From Taenia hydatigena (lineage: Eukaryota; Platyhelminthes; Cestoda; Cyclophyllidea; Taeniidae): a stretch of 64,000 nucleotides of DNA. A program made the translations under genes and the position numbers. Under the pieces are notes generated by a model. That model was not told the origin of the DNA and did no database searches. It saw nothing but the letters and a program-made list of their open reading frames with translations. How positions within the stretch are numbered: position 1 is the first letter of the stretch; every line of letters begins with the position of its first letter. This document shows positions 45,601-57,344 of the stretch, piece after piece. The DNA lies in assembly GCA_036345935.2 (NCBI GenBank), contig JADWOT020000010.1, forward strand, positions 10,383,412-10,447,411. Direction: 5' to 3'.

Positions 45601-48600
45601 GCAGATATGCACAGCTTTTTGATTAATAAAGTTTTTTTGCTTCTAGTTTATGAAAGTCACCCAAATTTTTGTTGGTGTCTAGCGGAGCGCAAAACACCCG
45701 AAAGTACACCACTTTAGCTTGCCTACGTCTTCCGTGTGGATACTAGTTCTGTAATAACCTTGTGGATTTTGATAGTATCGTTGGGTTGGCTAACTCACCT
45801 CTTGGATTTCAGTAGTATCCAGAAATTGAACAGCCGAAGCCATTTTCCTGTTGAGCTGATATTAGTTTACCGTCCGATTATTTTGACTTGAGCCTGATCT
45901 CCACATTGAAAAGGGTGGCCACTGGAGCAGTGTTAGGAAAAAGCTCCAGTTGTCCAAGTTTCGTCAACTGGTGTTTGTCCCCACAAATGACTGCTGTGCT
46001 GTGGACTGACAACGGGACCATTACGATCCGGAGGGGAAAGCAGTGTGCTGACGTAGGTGCGGTCGATCGTCGTTGTAGCCTGGAGCTTTTGTACTGTTGG
46101 ATTTAGCATCCCATCACCGCACTGTACCGTGTTTGAGGGCTTTTTTGGGTACAAGTGGACCAAGTCATGCGCCTTCGGCTATAAGACATTTCTTCCATCA
46201 TCGAACACCGCTGTTGGCTGCCATCACAGCAATCCGCCTTCCTTTAAATGTTGTTATCAGCGGATACCTAACAACACGTGGACAAGTTTTGTGGTAGCAT
46301 TCTCACCCCCTAAAGAATTGCCGTTGCTTCCTCTAGGAGGAAAGTGAAAGCAAAGCCAGCGAGGCGCTCAAATTGGCCGATCTCTCATCGAGTCGCGTGG
46401 AACAGCTTCAACAAAGTGTCGCGCATCTGACGCGTTCGCTGGCGGTGTACAAGGAGAAGGCCGCCGCCATTCTCTCAGACAAGGAGAAAGTGAGTCTGTG
46501 CCCTTTCCTTCTTCTCCCCTCATTTCAACATGTCGTTTATTCACGCTTGAGCTGGAGTTTAGAGCTAGAGGTTGAGGTTTTTGCGATAAAATGCGTCGGG
46601 TATGCATAACCGTGCATCATTAAGCCCAGCGTAATTATCACATTGGCTTTGTACATTGCTACTTAAGGTTATCTCCGACCTCCGGGACCAGCTGAATGCG
46701 TGTGATGGCGGTGGTAACGAGCCGTTTTCACTGGGTGTTGATGAAACTCTGCGGAGGGAGTATGAACAGCTACGCGAGGAGACGATCTTGCTGCGACAAG
46801 AGGCCGAACAGCGCCTCATGGTAGCCTCGGAAATGGAAGAACGGGTCTCTGAGGAGCACTCCTCACTGCGACGTACCATCAATCTGTTGAATCAGCAGCT
46901 TCAACTGGAAAAAGAGGTATGTGGTATCAACTGCACTTCAGCTGCTTTTGCAACAAAGGACAAGTTGTAACATCTTGCTCATTTAGCTAGTGGCGGACTC
47001 CAACGCACAGATAATTGAGCTACAGCGTCGTCTAACCGCGGCCGAGGAGGCTGCAAAGCGTGAAGAGGCGAAAACAGCCTCGCAGTTGCAGTCCACCGAG
47101 GCGGAGCTCGCGCGTCTCCGTCAGTGCCTCTCGGGTGAGTCCTCTCCTGACACGGCGCGCTCTTCCATCTCTCCCCCATCACCGTCAGAGCAGCCTCAAC
47201 CGCGTGCTGATGTAGAGGCGCGTGTTTTTGAACTAGAGGCGCGAATCCGACAACTCAATGACAGTCTACTCACCAAACAGGACTCGTTGGAGGCCACGCT
47301 GGCTCAAAATCATGCTCTCAAGGTTAGTTTCCAATTTCACCTTCCTCCTTCATTCCTTTATGTATTCTCTAATAGCCTGTTTTACGTTCTCTATTTTGGC
47401 CTTCCTGTAGGCTACCACTTATCATTGCGTCTTGCCTTGATTGTTTTGATTTCAAAACAGTGACGGTGGAATTACTTTCTTACTCTACTTAAATCTCGTT
47501 GCTAGTAGCATCTGCTTCTCATTGGAAAATTGTTAGTTCTAGCTCTCACTTTTGAAGCCAATGTTGACTGCCACAAATCTTGCACAGATTCGACTGGAAC
47601 GGATGGAAGCCGAGTGTGACGCCCACCTCCTGGAGCCTAGAAATACGCGATCCCCGGTATTTCCCAGCGGATACACCCAACTCCCCCAGAGCTCTCCTTC
47701 CAAGTCACCACATGGCTTTGCTCGTCTCCACCTCATTGTGGGTCTCAAGGCATTTTAATCTGCTATATGCAGTGCCTAAGTGCATGTGGAAGACGTTTTC
47801 CAATTTAAAATTTAGTTTTGTATAAATTTTTTGCCTTTTGCTCATTCTCCATTGCAACCACATCTACTGATTTGCTTAAGTAGCATGGACAAACTACGTC
47901 TCAGAGATTCTCCATTACTTTATGCGTATTATTAATCCCTCTTAAGACTGTATTTTAGGCGACATCTGACCGATTTGGGTGGCGAGGTATTCTTCCTTTG
48001 TGAATAAATAATGCAAATGCATGACTCGAGTCAAGTTGCGCATACCCAACCTCGGTCGAATTAATTGGCGCAGGAAAGCTCTCTTGTGCTTTACTAATTT
48101 CTCCTGCCTAGTGTTGTCGACTTAACTAAGTGGTACAAAGGACCTCTCCTATGGTCAGCCCATCCCTGCCACATTAAAAACCAATTTTGTTTTTTAATGT
48201 CAAGTCATATGTACTTAAATGTTTCGAGTAGTATGTAATCAAGTGTGGTGACATCTCGTGCATTCACGTTTCCAGGGCTCTTTGAAGTGCTGTACTTTCT
48301 TTTTCTTTATTTACTTAAGTTGTGCTCCCTTTGTACGACTTTCTTGGTGCATGAAGTTATACCGAACTTGCCATCCTGATGCTGATAAAGAAAAGTAAAT
48401 CATTAGCTCCACGTTCCCATTCGTTGCTTGATTTTGCCTTACTGTGGTTTTGGAAGAATTTGGCAGCCAGTGCTAGTGCTATCAAGGGATGCTGAGCTCT
48501 GTTTACACGTCAATCAGGTATTCTTCAGTTTGTCTTTTTAAAGCAATGTATTGAATCAAATTTTGAGTGGAAGTGCTTGAGACCGAGGGGATGCAATTCC

Positions 48601-48925
48601 AGGTCTGAGCATTTGTTGGCCTCTCCAGCGACTCATGTTGAACCTTCTTCGCTCCTTCTGGTGTCTGGCAACATTACACTTATTTCTTCTCACTTTTTTC
48701 CTCAAACAGGATACCTCGCTTCCAGCCTGGCTACGAGGAGGGGTGAGCGCTGTAGACGATTGGACGATTCGTTTGGTGGCGATGCTGCGACGGCGGCCGC
48801 TAATTCGTCTGCTCTTGATCCTCTACCTTGGTGTCTTCCACGTCTGGCTCCTCTGTACTCTTGTCTTCTTTGCCCCGCCCCTCTCATCTCCAACTGCGCC
48901 ACCACCTCCACCACGTCTTTTGTGA
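42686..48925 (+). CDS. GOLGA5: Golgin-84 (Golgi tether, coiled coil with C-terminal membrane anchor)
   Basis: I assemble eight exons: 42686-42876, 43364-43664, 45326-45496, 46337-46489, 46668-46916, 46987-47322, 47588-47737 and 48710-48925, 588 residues with agreeing phases (human golgin-84 is 731). The N-terminus MASWMTDWAEKGGSLLNSLD matches the amphipathic start of golgin-84. Next come a Pro-rich segment and heptad-rich coiled coil with VYKEKAAAILSDKEK and VADSNAQIIELQRRL, both typical of this family. The last exon holds AVDDWTIRL, RRRPLIRLLLILYLGVFHVW and a hydrophobic end (about 547-572), a tail anchor like the golgin-84 RRYPIARVFVIIY region. It should sit on Golgi cisternae, bind Rab1-type GTPases and tether intra-Golgi vesicles. 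The 972 nt last intron could hide a small exon. It is probably co-transcribed with the upstream SNARE gene. Confidence 0.88.
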
Positions 48926-48930
48926 TTATT

Positions 48931-48936
48931 AATAAA
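48931..48936 (+). terminator. Poly(A) signal AATAAA of golgin-84
   Basis: The AATAAA lies five bases after the stop codon of the last exon, so the 3' UTR would be very short. Confidence 0.7.
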
Positions 48937-51395
48937 CAATTGTCTCATTTCTAAACTACGTCTGTTTCTTTTTTTACTGCCTAATGGCTGTGGTATTGCT
49001 AGTGGGCTTTAAGTGAGATTGGATAGACTCCAAGTGGGTTGGTGGAGATCTCAAAAATCGGTGCGATAGTGTATCGAGAAAGGACAAGTTGAGCTGAAAC
49101 GGGCAGCTGCATCCAGAGTAGTGGGCCAGATGAAGGGATGGGCCCAGATTCCTTACTAATAGGCGTGTTGGTGGTTCTGTCACAAATTCGTGACGCTGGA
49201 TGTGGACGCATTTAGTAATGTTAAGTTCTTGATTTACTGTGCTGCTGCATTGTACATTCAAAGCGCGTTCCTACTCTTTTTTTTCAAAAGATACTTAATG
49301 GAGATAGTGGCAATACAATTACTTCCGCAGTTGGGAACTTGGTTAAGTTTCGTCAGCTTAGTTTCATCACATTAGACAATTCAGCCGACAAAATTATACC
49401 AGACGGTGCCACCGACAGGGATGGTCAGGCACTTGCCTTGGATAATATGGACAAGCCGGACTCGGGACCCGGGAAGTACTCCCCGCCCCTCGCATCAATG
49501 GGACATCTACAGCAAGCACTCCTAGCCGCTCCGATTTTGTGGCGAAGGGACTTTCACAAAACTTCTAGATGACCGTAAAACACATTTCTGCTTCCACTGG
49601 CTAATCAGTGGCATGAACAATTTAATCTTGGTGATTGTATACTACTAGCAATGAATTTAAGTAGGCCTAAAATCCTGTTCATTGGAGTTTTCCATCGCTC
49701 AAATCGAAACGGTCTGTAGGTGAACAAAAAAAGTGACAATGAAAACTGATAGTTTCGCTTCTTAAGGAAATTCAATTTTGTGTAATTGACGCATGCAAGT
49801 GTCCATCGCGTTGCCTTTATTTACACATGAAGACTACGCAAGCATTTGTGGTTTGAAACACAGTAAAAGTCGAAAAATTCATCAAATTTACTGATTCAGA
49901 AGTCGTCAGAGTAGGGGATAGGGATGGGATCAGTAAGGGATTGGTTCAATCTAGGCGTCGGTGGATCTTAGGGACCTACTTTAGAGATGCCATTTTAGCT
50001 CATCGGGATCAGTGAACTAAAAATCAGCTAAACACAAGTTCACTGAAGGCAGACTGGATCGCGTAGAAGAGGTGGTGCCAGCATCTAACAGACAAAACAA
50101 TAACTGAGAGGCCTATTCCTCTGTCCCACGAAGAGTGTATCTGTCCAGCCATCTTCTAATCACACGATTCGTTAAGGTAAGTTGAATGCCTAAGCTTATC
50201 TTATTCTGCCATTTCTGTTGTCTCCATGGTTCTCAGGAAAACATTCGTGCTGTCGTACTTTCAAACGAATTTATAAACACGAAACTGCCAAATGGCCTCT
50301 AAAGTGAGCCATTTTTCCCACACTCACAATTGCTCCTCCAATCATTCAGCAGGCAGATGTGCAGGTTTATTCACGCAAAAGTGCGTCTGGGAGAAGGAAT
50401 TTGATATCCTCGTCAGCGGTAGCAGACACCTCAAGATCTGGAGCGTCGCCGACCTCTTGCCGCGTAGCCAACTGATGACCACTAGGGAGCCTTGAGCAGA
50501 AATCAAGCCAGCGATTGCCGGTGAGCTGCACTCCAATCCAATGCATCCGCCAATCGATAAGAGTGCATTGGAAGGGGGGCACAGCGAAGCACCTTTACCC
50601 GGTCAAATTTAATCGATAATATTGATCGAATATTAACATGCTTTGCCTTAGCCTATTTTGGGCCAAGAAAAGCCTAGAAATGCGATATTCTTTGTCTCCA
50701 AGCCGGCATCTAATCGGAAATCTGAAGGTTACAACCATGTTGTCAAGGTCGGTTGTATTAGGCGTGATGGAGTGAACAAATAAACAAGCAGAATCGCACG
50801 TGCGGCGCAGCCTTCCAGCCTATGAGATTCTAGCCTTGACAATCCTAACTCCATTGGCATTCCCACGCCATTTCCATCAGCACTAGTTAGAAATACAAAA
50901 TTGTTAAGAATTGGGCTAAGAACTTCTCACGGCTTTTTATGAATTCTTTTACTCATCAATCCCTCCGTTTGTTTTTCTCCAAAAATAATCGTTTGCTGAA
51001 CTGTCGGTTTCAGTAAGGAAACCAGTTAGTGCCCCAGTAGCCCCAGCACATTCTAAATGTCCATAATTTATGTTCTGCCCGAAGTTATGAGGCGCTGATG
51101 CGAAGGTAACTACAGCTCGTAGTAGAGTAATTTCAGTATGACGAATCGCTTAAAAAAGTAACCAATTTGTCACCTCCAAGTTGGCTCAACGGAGAAGCCG
51201 CCTCCTTCTTACACCCTCATCACACCATCTCTTCACCGACCCATCAATGCACCACTTTACCGGTCTACGCTCAGACAACTTGAGAAAAATATCCTCCAAT
51301 CTCCTTTCAGAGTAGATGTCACCAACAAGCTTCAAAGACTCGTTAATATGTTCTAGAAGTGAGGATGTCAATCAAGTACTATTTCCAATGCATTT
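48937..51395. other. Intergenic region; no supported gene
   Basis: Short open frames exist (for example 49339-49572 and 50292-50495, +), without family matches. The latter contains a WD-repeat-like string (VSGSRHLKIWSV) but no further repeats. I see no RNA gene or repeat shared with the rest of the window. Confidence 0.4.
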
Positions 51396-51401
51396 TTTAT
51401 A

Positions 51402-51407
51402 TTTATT
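51402..51407 (-). terminator. Poly(A) signal of the RING gene (minus strand)
   Basis: TTTATT on + is AATAAA on -. It is located about 115 bp downstream of the stop codon at 51520. Confidence 0.5.
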
Positions 51408-51519
51408 ATAAGTAAAGACAGCAAGGGGATAAAATAGCTAATCTGGTCATCAAAAAGCTGAACAAAGCACATAACAAGCACGGCTAATGGTGTCTCACGC
51501 ACCTCTGCATTGCCGCATC

Positions 51520-52011
51520 TCACGTGGCCAAAGCCGTCAAATTCAAGTCCTCCTCGTGCTTCTTTCCGCATTTGGCGTCTATTCCTCCTGGACAACAGAT
51601 GTCGGTACAATAAGTAGCATCTTTGGGCAGCTGAAAAATGTCATCTTCGTCTTCTTTCTCAGCTAACGTTACTCGTGGAGCAGGTGTGGTGGTTACAGGG
51701 ATTTTACAGAGATCATCAATGTGTACCTTGGTGCATCCACTGCCAGGTTGACAAGTAAGATCAAGGCAGTATTTTATAGATGGTAAGGGTGGTTCGTACG
51801 GTCTAATATCTTCAAGTTTGAATGATTTTCGACACTGCGGACATGTGAGTTGACCGTTAACAGGTTTGATGGTATCGAAACACTTTCGACAATTGAAATG
51901 CTGACAGTCGGGTGGTACGTAGGGATCGATCGTTAAATCCAAACAAATGGGGCACTCAAAATCAAACATCTTCTCTGCACCGTCAAGCGAAAAATTACAA
52001 CCACACAGCAC
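51520..52011 (-). CDS. RING-HC finger protein, small
   Basis: The protein is 163 residues from the ATG at 52011, or 149 from an internal Met at 51969. A complete C3HC4 RING is near the N-terminus: Cys20, Cys23, Cys36, His38, Cys41, Cys44, Cys57, Cys60 (ECPICLDL ... DCQHFNCRKCF ... LTCPQC). This arrangement is typical of E3 ubiquitin ligases that bind E2 enzymes. The C-terminal part carries two related Cys-rich pieces (YCLDLTCQPG and YCTDICCPGG), suggesting a second small metal-binding or disulphide module that I do not recognise. A GTGAGA just before the TGA could be a donor to a further exon, so the C-terminus is uncertain. The neighbour at 52564-53298, on the same strand, also has a RING. 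Confidence 0.75.
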   Translation of the reverse strand: MLCGCNFSLDGAEKMFDFECPICLDLTIDPYVPPDCQHFNCRKCFDTIKPVNGQLTCPQCRKSFKLEDIRPYEPPLPSIKYCLDLTCQPGSGCTKVHIDDLCKIPVTTTPAPRVTLAEKEDEDDIFQLPKDATYCTDICCPGGIDAKCGKKHEEDLNLTALAT

Positions 52012-52563
52012 TTACAGCTAAGGCGAGACAAGTGTGGCGGTGTAATTGACGTGCGTTGACTCCGAGCCAATGGGAGGAGAGCTCTTTGTGTGAGGGAGCA
52101 CTTGATTGGCTAGCCAAAGGGGTTAGTAATCATCTGTTCCTATCTTGGCAGAAATCAGCGCCTGTTTTGGTGATGGAAATTTCAACACTGTTGGCTTTTG
52201 ATGAACTAATAGTCTGCACCTCAATTAGCTCAATAGTTTAGCGTTTTTTGGAAAATCATAATTTTGAGTAGACACCGAAGGCGGAAATCTGGCTAGACCA
52301 AAAGTGTTGACATTTACATTGGGTAAGAACGCTATTAGTCACATGGTAGTAGTTGGAACACTCGATGGTCTAGGCACCAGACTCCGCTGTAGACTAAGAG
52401 GAGTCGCGATCATTTAATACAGATCACCATAAATGCTAACGTGTACTTAGGCAAGGGAATAAATGTCCCCCAAAGATTACCCAAATCATGACATATGTAA
52501 AAAACTGGCTTCATGTGATTTACAAGAATCTTTACAAGGAAAATGCCTGCAAAAGCAAGAGAA

Positions 52564-53298
52564 TCATTCCTCAATTGTCTTAGCAACCAGCTGTCTGCCT
52601 CGCTTTGATCCCATGCGCTTCTGGTGGTTTAGGTAGCAAGCCTCGTGACCGCAGAAGAGCCAACTTTCACACGGAGAAGCAATGTATCGCTCTCTACCCC
52701 TTTTGGTGCCCATTCCGTACCAATTATCCTTGACCTCCATCATGGATTCATCTACCTGTCGAGGCAAAACTTCATGATCAGTAGGGTAGGAAACCTGAAA
52801 TAAAAATCCAATTCATTCATTAATATCTTTAATGTAAGCCCTCAATTTAAAAATTTGCAGTATTTGTCACTGTTGTATTATATTTGCTACTTATGTTATT
52901 TAAGTAAAACCTATTTTATAAAGTAAAGGGCATGTTGAACCATTTGGAGAACATCTGCAAGTCGAAATTCAATAAATTTTTGCAGTGGGACAACTTCATA
53001 ATGGCATGCAAGTAAAGCGTTGTTATAAAATTTAAATACTATCAGTGGTACTATGTCTGTATGACCTAAAATATTGTACTCAGGCATGAAGGCACCGCAC
53101 TGACGTAAAAGGCAAAACTGCGCAATCCCTAATTGCTAAAAAAGTTTAACTTGCCTTTTTACACACGGGGCATTGTTGTCCAAGTACAGTGGAGGGACAA
53201 TGGTGAGCACAGACAATATCCCCACAGGGAAGGGTTTGTGGAGTGTCACATGTTTCATGGCATAGAGCAAACTGTTCCGCACCTTCAACCTTTTCCAT
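52564..53298 (-). CDS. Small degenerate-RING protein, two exons with a probable GC-AG intron
   Basis: The proposed exons are 53298-53155 and 52794-52564 (minus), 124 residues. The first ATG follows an in-frame TAG four codons upstream. Exon 1 encodes a compact RING-like element with Cys13, Cys17, Cys25, Cys30, Cys34, Cys43 and Cys46 (LPCGDIVCAHHC ... CPVCKK). Asp27 stands where His is usual in CGHxxC. The exon ends AAG|GCAAGT, the consensus form of a GC donor, and only this junction keeps the downstream frame open. Exon 2 encodes VSYPTDHEVL, KDNWYGMGTKRGRERY, SPCESWLFCGHEACYLNH and a basic end, and has a second Cys/His cluster. Its role is not recognised; ubiquitin-related function is possible but the RING may be inactive. 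It is head-to-tail with the other RING gene. Confidence 0.6.
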
Positions 53299-55360
53299 TC
53301 GTCGGTTATCAGTTGACTAGCAAACACCCACTTGCGCCCTTATACTAGTTAGCTTGCTAGGCAACGCCCCACCACATCACTCGGCAATTGGTGCATTTCG
53401 TGTCACCAGTTCGAGTAACCTTCAAGCTCTTAAAAGATGGCGTAAACCTGTCTGAGTCAGGTTCGATTTAGAGAAGCCAATTAAGCCAAGTTAGAGGTTA
53501 TTTAAGTACCAGAATCATGTGCTTAGGCTGCTAGGCAAAATAGCACCAACTTTTTCTTTTCAATTAGGTCTTGCATGACTTTTATGGCTCATAATATCGG
53601 TTCTCACTGCGGTTTCGAAAATCCCACACAGGTCTTTTTGCTCTCCACTCCAAGTATTACACTGGCTTTTCATTTTGCAGACTTCACCTCCCTTTTATCA
53701 GTATACAGGGCCTTCAAATAGTTCTATTCTTTCCCAAAGTTAATGAATTGACTTGCTTCTGTCTACCATTCGTAAATGAGCATACATGAGCAGTTGTGTG
53801 AACTTGCATTTTGGTGATCCTTTTTCCAAAAAAAACTCCCTTATTTAGTAAAGTGAACATTTCGATCAAAGTTCGTGCTTCAACTTTTATATTAACCGAG
53901 GATGGTAAAAGTGAAGTTCGCAGTAGGGCCCTTCCACTTCCTCAACGCCAATTCAAGTGAGCTGCCTCCAAGTTGGCGCTTGGTTTTCAAACCAAAAACA
54001 AGGCTTTCTTTTCCCCTTTCTTTTGCCTCGATATTTACCACGGTCATGCGTGTTTAGGCTACACTTTTGACCCGAAGGGGAGGGGGAAAGGGGGCGACGG
54101 CGTTTGATTCGTGTTTATTGTCCACCTCTGACCCACCAGGTGCATTTAAACAAATGAGCACTACAGTAAAGCTATGTCCTACAATTATTGTCTAATTGTT
54201 TTAGCTGCCAAACCGAACAGCCATGGATCAGGAAATAAAGTGAAATGGACAAAAAGGGAAGCAGGTTGGATTGGGATTGGTGGTTCGGATCTGAGGCTGC
54301 TGGAGGTGTCAACAACCCTGTAATGTCGGTTTGGCATCCCGACGGGATCTATGCTTGCGCACCTTCGATGCGGGTTTTAAGAGGTGGGAACACTCCTCCA
54401 CTACATGTGGTTGGGACTTAGGGGAGAAAAGAACAGATCAGGCAAAATGCGACTGGGTGATTCCCTCTCCGAAAGTAATTCTCCATCTCTCCAGATGAAT
54501 TGAGCCGCTGACTAAGCAGGAGCGAAGTCAAAGGCAACTTTAAAAGATAAATGACTTTGAAAGACGTAAAAGCCAAGCAAGTTAAACACTAACGTCATTA
54601 TTATTGACGTCAAGATACTGTGGCCTGATGGAAATGTACCACTGGTGTGCATCTCGCCCTGGTTACATGGCAAGATTAAAGGTTTATCAACTTTACCACG
54701 AAGTGCGGAGGTCTGTCGACAGGATCTTAAAATTTGGGGCATAAAACTCATTAAAAACGGCCCATTAATGTCCTGAACTCATTGAATTAGCTCTAAATTA
54801 CCTTCTTGGACTATAGGCTGATTAAGTATTTAAGTAGGATGTAAGTGTAGCCTTCTTTGTTACACACGCCTTCTTGATATAATTTACTGTAAAAATAAGA
54901 GTAAGGACGGATCAGCCGATTTTAAATTAATCATTTTATTATGTTGGCCTAAATGTTTTCTCCGTCACATATATGTGACACTGAAATTCCCGAACACTTA
55001 TCTCGCACATTTGATCAAATTAGAGCAAAACTCCAAAATACCTTGACTGTAACGACTAAGTAACTTTAGCAATCGTGTTCACGCTAAATCTTTTTATAAC
55101 ACAGCTTAATTCGACTTTTGTGGACTGTTTGGGAGTGACATGCACCGTTTTGCTGTCTTTTTTGAATCACGCATAGCGATGGTTTGGGACAACGCCCTAG
55201 CCATTAAGTGCTTACCCCTCCCTTAAAGTTGACTGCCAAAACTTTGCCCTTCAAACCAGCCTGACCCACACACTAACCTCAGGCCAGCCAATCAACTCGC
55301 TGGCTTGCTTGTTTGTCCAAAAAATAGGCTCTCTACCTAGGAAAGACTAAACAAATCGAG
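53299..55360. other. Intergenic region; no supported gene
   Basis: A G-rich run lies at about 54073-54095 (three G tracts of four to five). Frames are short, and the longest on the - strand (54512-54751) has no known domain. No repeat shared with the rest of the window was seen. Confidence 0.4.
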
Positions 55361-55397
55361 CTTTATTTTCTTTTAATTAATCAAATTTGACACGTTC

Positions 55398-55403
55398 TTT
55401 ATT
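55398..55403 (-). terminator. Poly(A) signal of the small secreted-protein gene (minus strand)
   Basis: TTTATT on + reads AATAAA on - and lies about 50 bp after the stop at 55454. A second one is at 55362-55367. Confidence 0.6.
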
Positions 55404-55453
55404 TAGAGTTATGCAATCAATGCCATAATGCATTCACAATCACCTCTCCTCCC

Positions 55454-55726
55454 TCAGGCAATAGTGGGGTGTTGGGCCGGCAGGGCGGTTTGGTCGCGAA
55501 AGTACTGGGTGAGGAGGAGTTGTTGTCTGAATATAGTCTCCCTCAATTCGTTAATCATAGCAATGAGTGCCTGTTTGGAAGTTGCGAGATTTGCCCTCTG
55601 CTGACGGAAGAAGGCGTCCTGTTGCCAGTTGGTGGGCGCGCCGCCCATTGGTTGTGCCGGCATAGAGGGATGCTGACCGGCCGCTGTGGCGAGAAGGCAG
55701 AGAACTCCCAAGAGGATTGAATTCAT
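55454..55726 (-). CDS. Small secreted protein of unknown function, 90 residues
   Basis: The start at 55726 gives a clear signal peptide (MNSILLGVLCLLATAAG, cleavage expected near residue 17-18). The frame is open upstream, but the signal peptide and the TATA box at 55761-55768 fix this start. The mature part begins with a Pro/Met-rich segment (QHPSMPAQPMGG) and continues as a helix-prone, Gln/Leu-rich stretch (ALIAMINELRETIFRQQLLL). It has no cysteines outside the signal peptide. It has a single exon. It resembles the gene pair at 60744 and 63875 in size, secretion signal and helical C-terminal half, though without direct sequence identity. Secretion by tegument or reproductive tissue is possible but cannot be shown. 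Confidence 0.7.
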   Translation of the reverse strand: MNSILLGVLCLLATAAGQHPSMPAQPMGGAPTNWQQDAFFRQQRANLATSKQALIAMINELRETIFRQQLLLTQYFRDQTALPAQHPTIA

Positions 55727-55760
55727 TTTACAAACACAGTGGCGGAGGCCAACTCCGTGT

Positions 55761-55768
55761 TTATATAG
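55761..55768 (-). promoter_or_regulatory. TATA box of the minus-strand secreted-protein gene
   Basis: On the - strand the sequence reads 'gcctatataaac', about 35 bases before the ATG. That position would leave only a very short 5' UTR. Confidence 0.6.
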
Positions 55769-57170
55769 GCGATCCACAAGTGGACTTGGCGGTGGTACTG
55801 GCACACGTACTCGACTTCAACAAATCGCCTCATCTTAGTGGTGCCTAGAAGGGCTTGGACTTCGGACCATGCGATCCTCACTTCTACACATTTGAATTTG
55901 TGGTTTCAAAGTACAAGTCTTATTTACCTCTCACATGTAATAGCTTATAAGTATTTGGAAGGCTTTCAACCGCCTTATTTAGACGCTAGCTTCCACATTG
56001 GACTCTCCATTAGTTTAAGAGTTGAGTGAACAGAGGCAAAAGGATTTTAAAAGCGAAATTCATCGTCTACGTTACTCATGGAATCAAAAGGAAGACAAGT
56101 CGACGTAGCCGTCGAATTTGCCGCCAGTGATAAAGAAACTCCGAGATAATCGCAGTCTCTAGGTAAAAGTGTAACTAAATCGAAACGGTGGGTATTAAGC
56201 TGCCCTTACATGAAGGGTTCCCCACTTGATTGACCTCAAATATGTGTGGACTGGTAGATAGTAGGGCAAATCCTCGGTGCGCATGGCAGGTTGCCGGTGG
56301 GGCATCATTTTTTCCCAATCCCGCGACTACTATCATGTCACCCAGTAGTGACTGGATGATTGGGGAGGTGGAGATTTCCACTTGTCCATCACCATGACCG
56401 CCGGATGCAGCTTCTCGTCCGGCCACAATCAAAAGACTAAATCAATCCGATTTTGGTAGTGATTGGTGCGTTGATCAAAGTATCGCATTCCAAAAGAGCG
56501 ACACCTCAACAGTCGTCGGCTTGTTTTTGCACGCGGCTGAGCGAAATGGTCCGTGCATTTCGCCTGACTTCCCGGCAACGGGATCCCCGCCCGAGAGAAT
56601 GACTTATTTTTACGAAAATACAAGCGTGCACCTCCACCAGATCCCGGTCACTGCCCCGAGAATTCTCCCAAGTCGGAGTAAGGCAATAATACTCGGGCGG
56701 AATGTGTATTGCCGTCATGCAGTAGGGCTTTGAGTCGGCCACTGCCATGACTCGGCGACCAGGCCGCGCGGCGGAGATTCTTAAACACCCGTTACCAAAA
56801 CTTGGAGTTAAACAAGCTAGTAATGTGTAATCTGAGAGGAAGCGATGAAAGCGCTGGTTTGAATGAGCCACCGAGGATTACGGTGGCAGTGAATTTGTAA
56901 AAGTGCGCTTAAGCGCCCACTTAATACCCACTTAATGTTAAAAAGGCGGTTAGTGTTGAAAAAAAGTAGCAAAGTAGCAAAGTAGCAAAGTGCCTAAAAT
57001 TAGCTTCTGCTGCCCCCAACACTGAAGGATAAGTTGGTTATTCCGCAACAAAATCTAAACTCGAATCCCACGCCTTTGCATTGATAATCCCACACAAGCT
57101 TGAGGTAGAAGTAAGAAAAGCTGCCCCACATAGAAACCGACAATTGTAAATTCAAACGAATGTTCTACTA
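55769..57170. other. No supported gene; one GC-rich stretch and an octamer array
   Basis: Bases 56500-56800 are richer in G+C than the surroundings and open on both strands (121 codons on -, 70 on +), without a recognisable domain. At about 56963-56993 an 8-base unit 'aaagtagc' is repeated three to four times. Confidence 0.4.
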
Positions 57171-57179
57171 GAAAAGTAT

Positions 57180-57280
57180 CCACCTCCACAGAGTGTAGTT
57201 TGCGTGGTAGACGACATAGTGTGCGGAAAACCACGCTCAAAAAGCTGCGGCTATCACCATCACCGGGTGGCATTCATGTT
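57180..57280 (+). repeat. Partial third copy of the 0.5 kb direct repeat
   Basis: About 90 bp ('gtgtgcggaaaaccacgct..aaaaagc.gcggctat' to 'ggtggcattca') match 57610-57670 and 61530-61590 at lower identity. It is an older, truncated member of the same family. Confidence 0.5.
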
Positions 57281-57344
57281 CTGGCTAATCAAATGCTACT
57301 CAGCATTTTTTAATTAAAATAATGGGTAAAAAAATACTTCTAGT

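Noticed and set aside
49339..49572. 77-codon frame after golgin-84
   Set aside because: No family recognised, and it does not join golgin-84, which ends with its own stop and poly(A) signal at 48925-48936.
50397..50495. WD-repeat-like string VSGSRHLKIWSV
   Set aside because: A single match without neighbouring repeats or splice-linked exons; the antisense frames are just as open.
56506..56871. 121-codon frame on the - strand in a GC-rich stretch
   Set aside because: Open on both strands with no domain or signal peptide; the G+C content alone explains the lack of stops.
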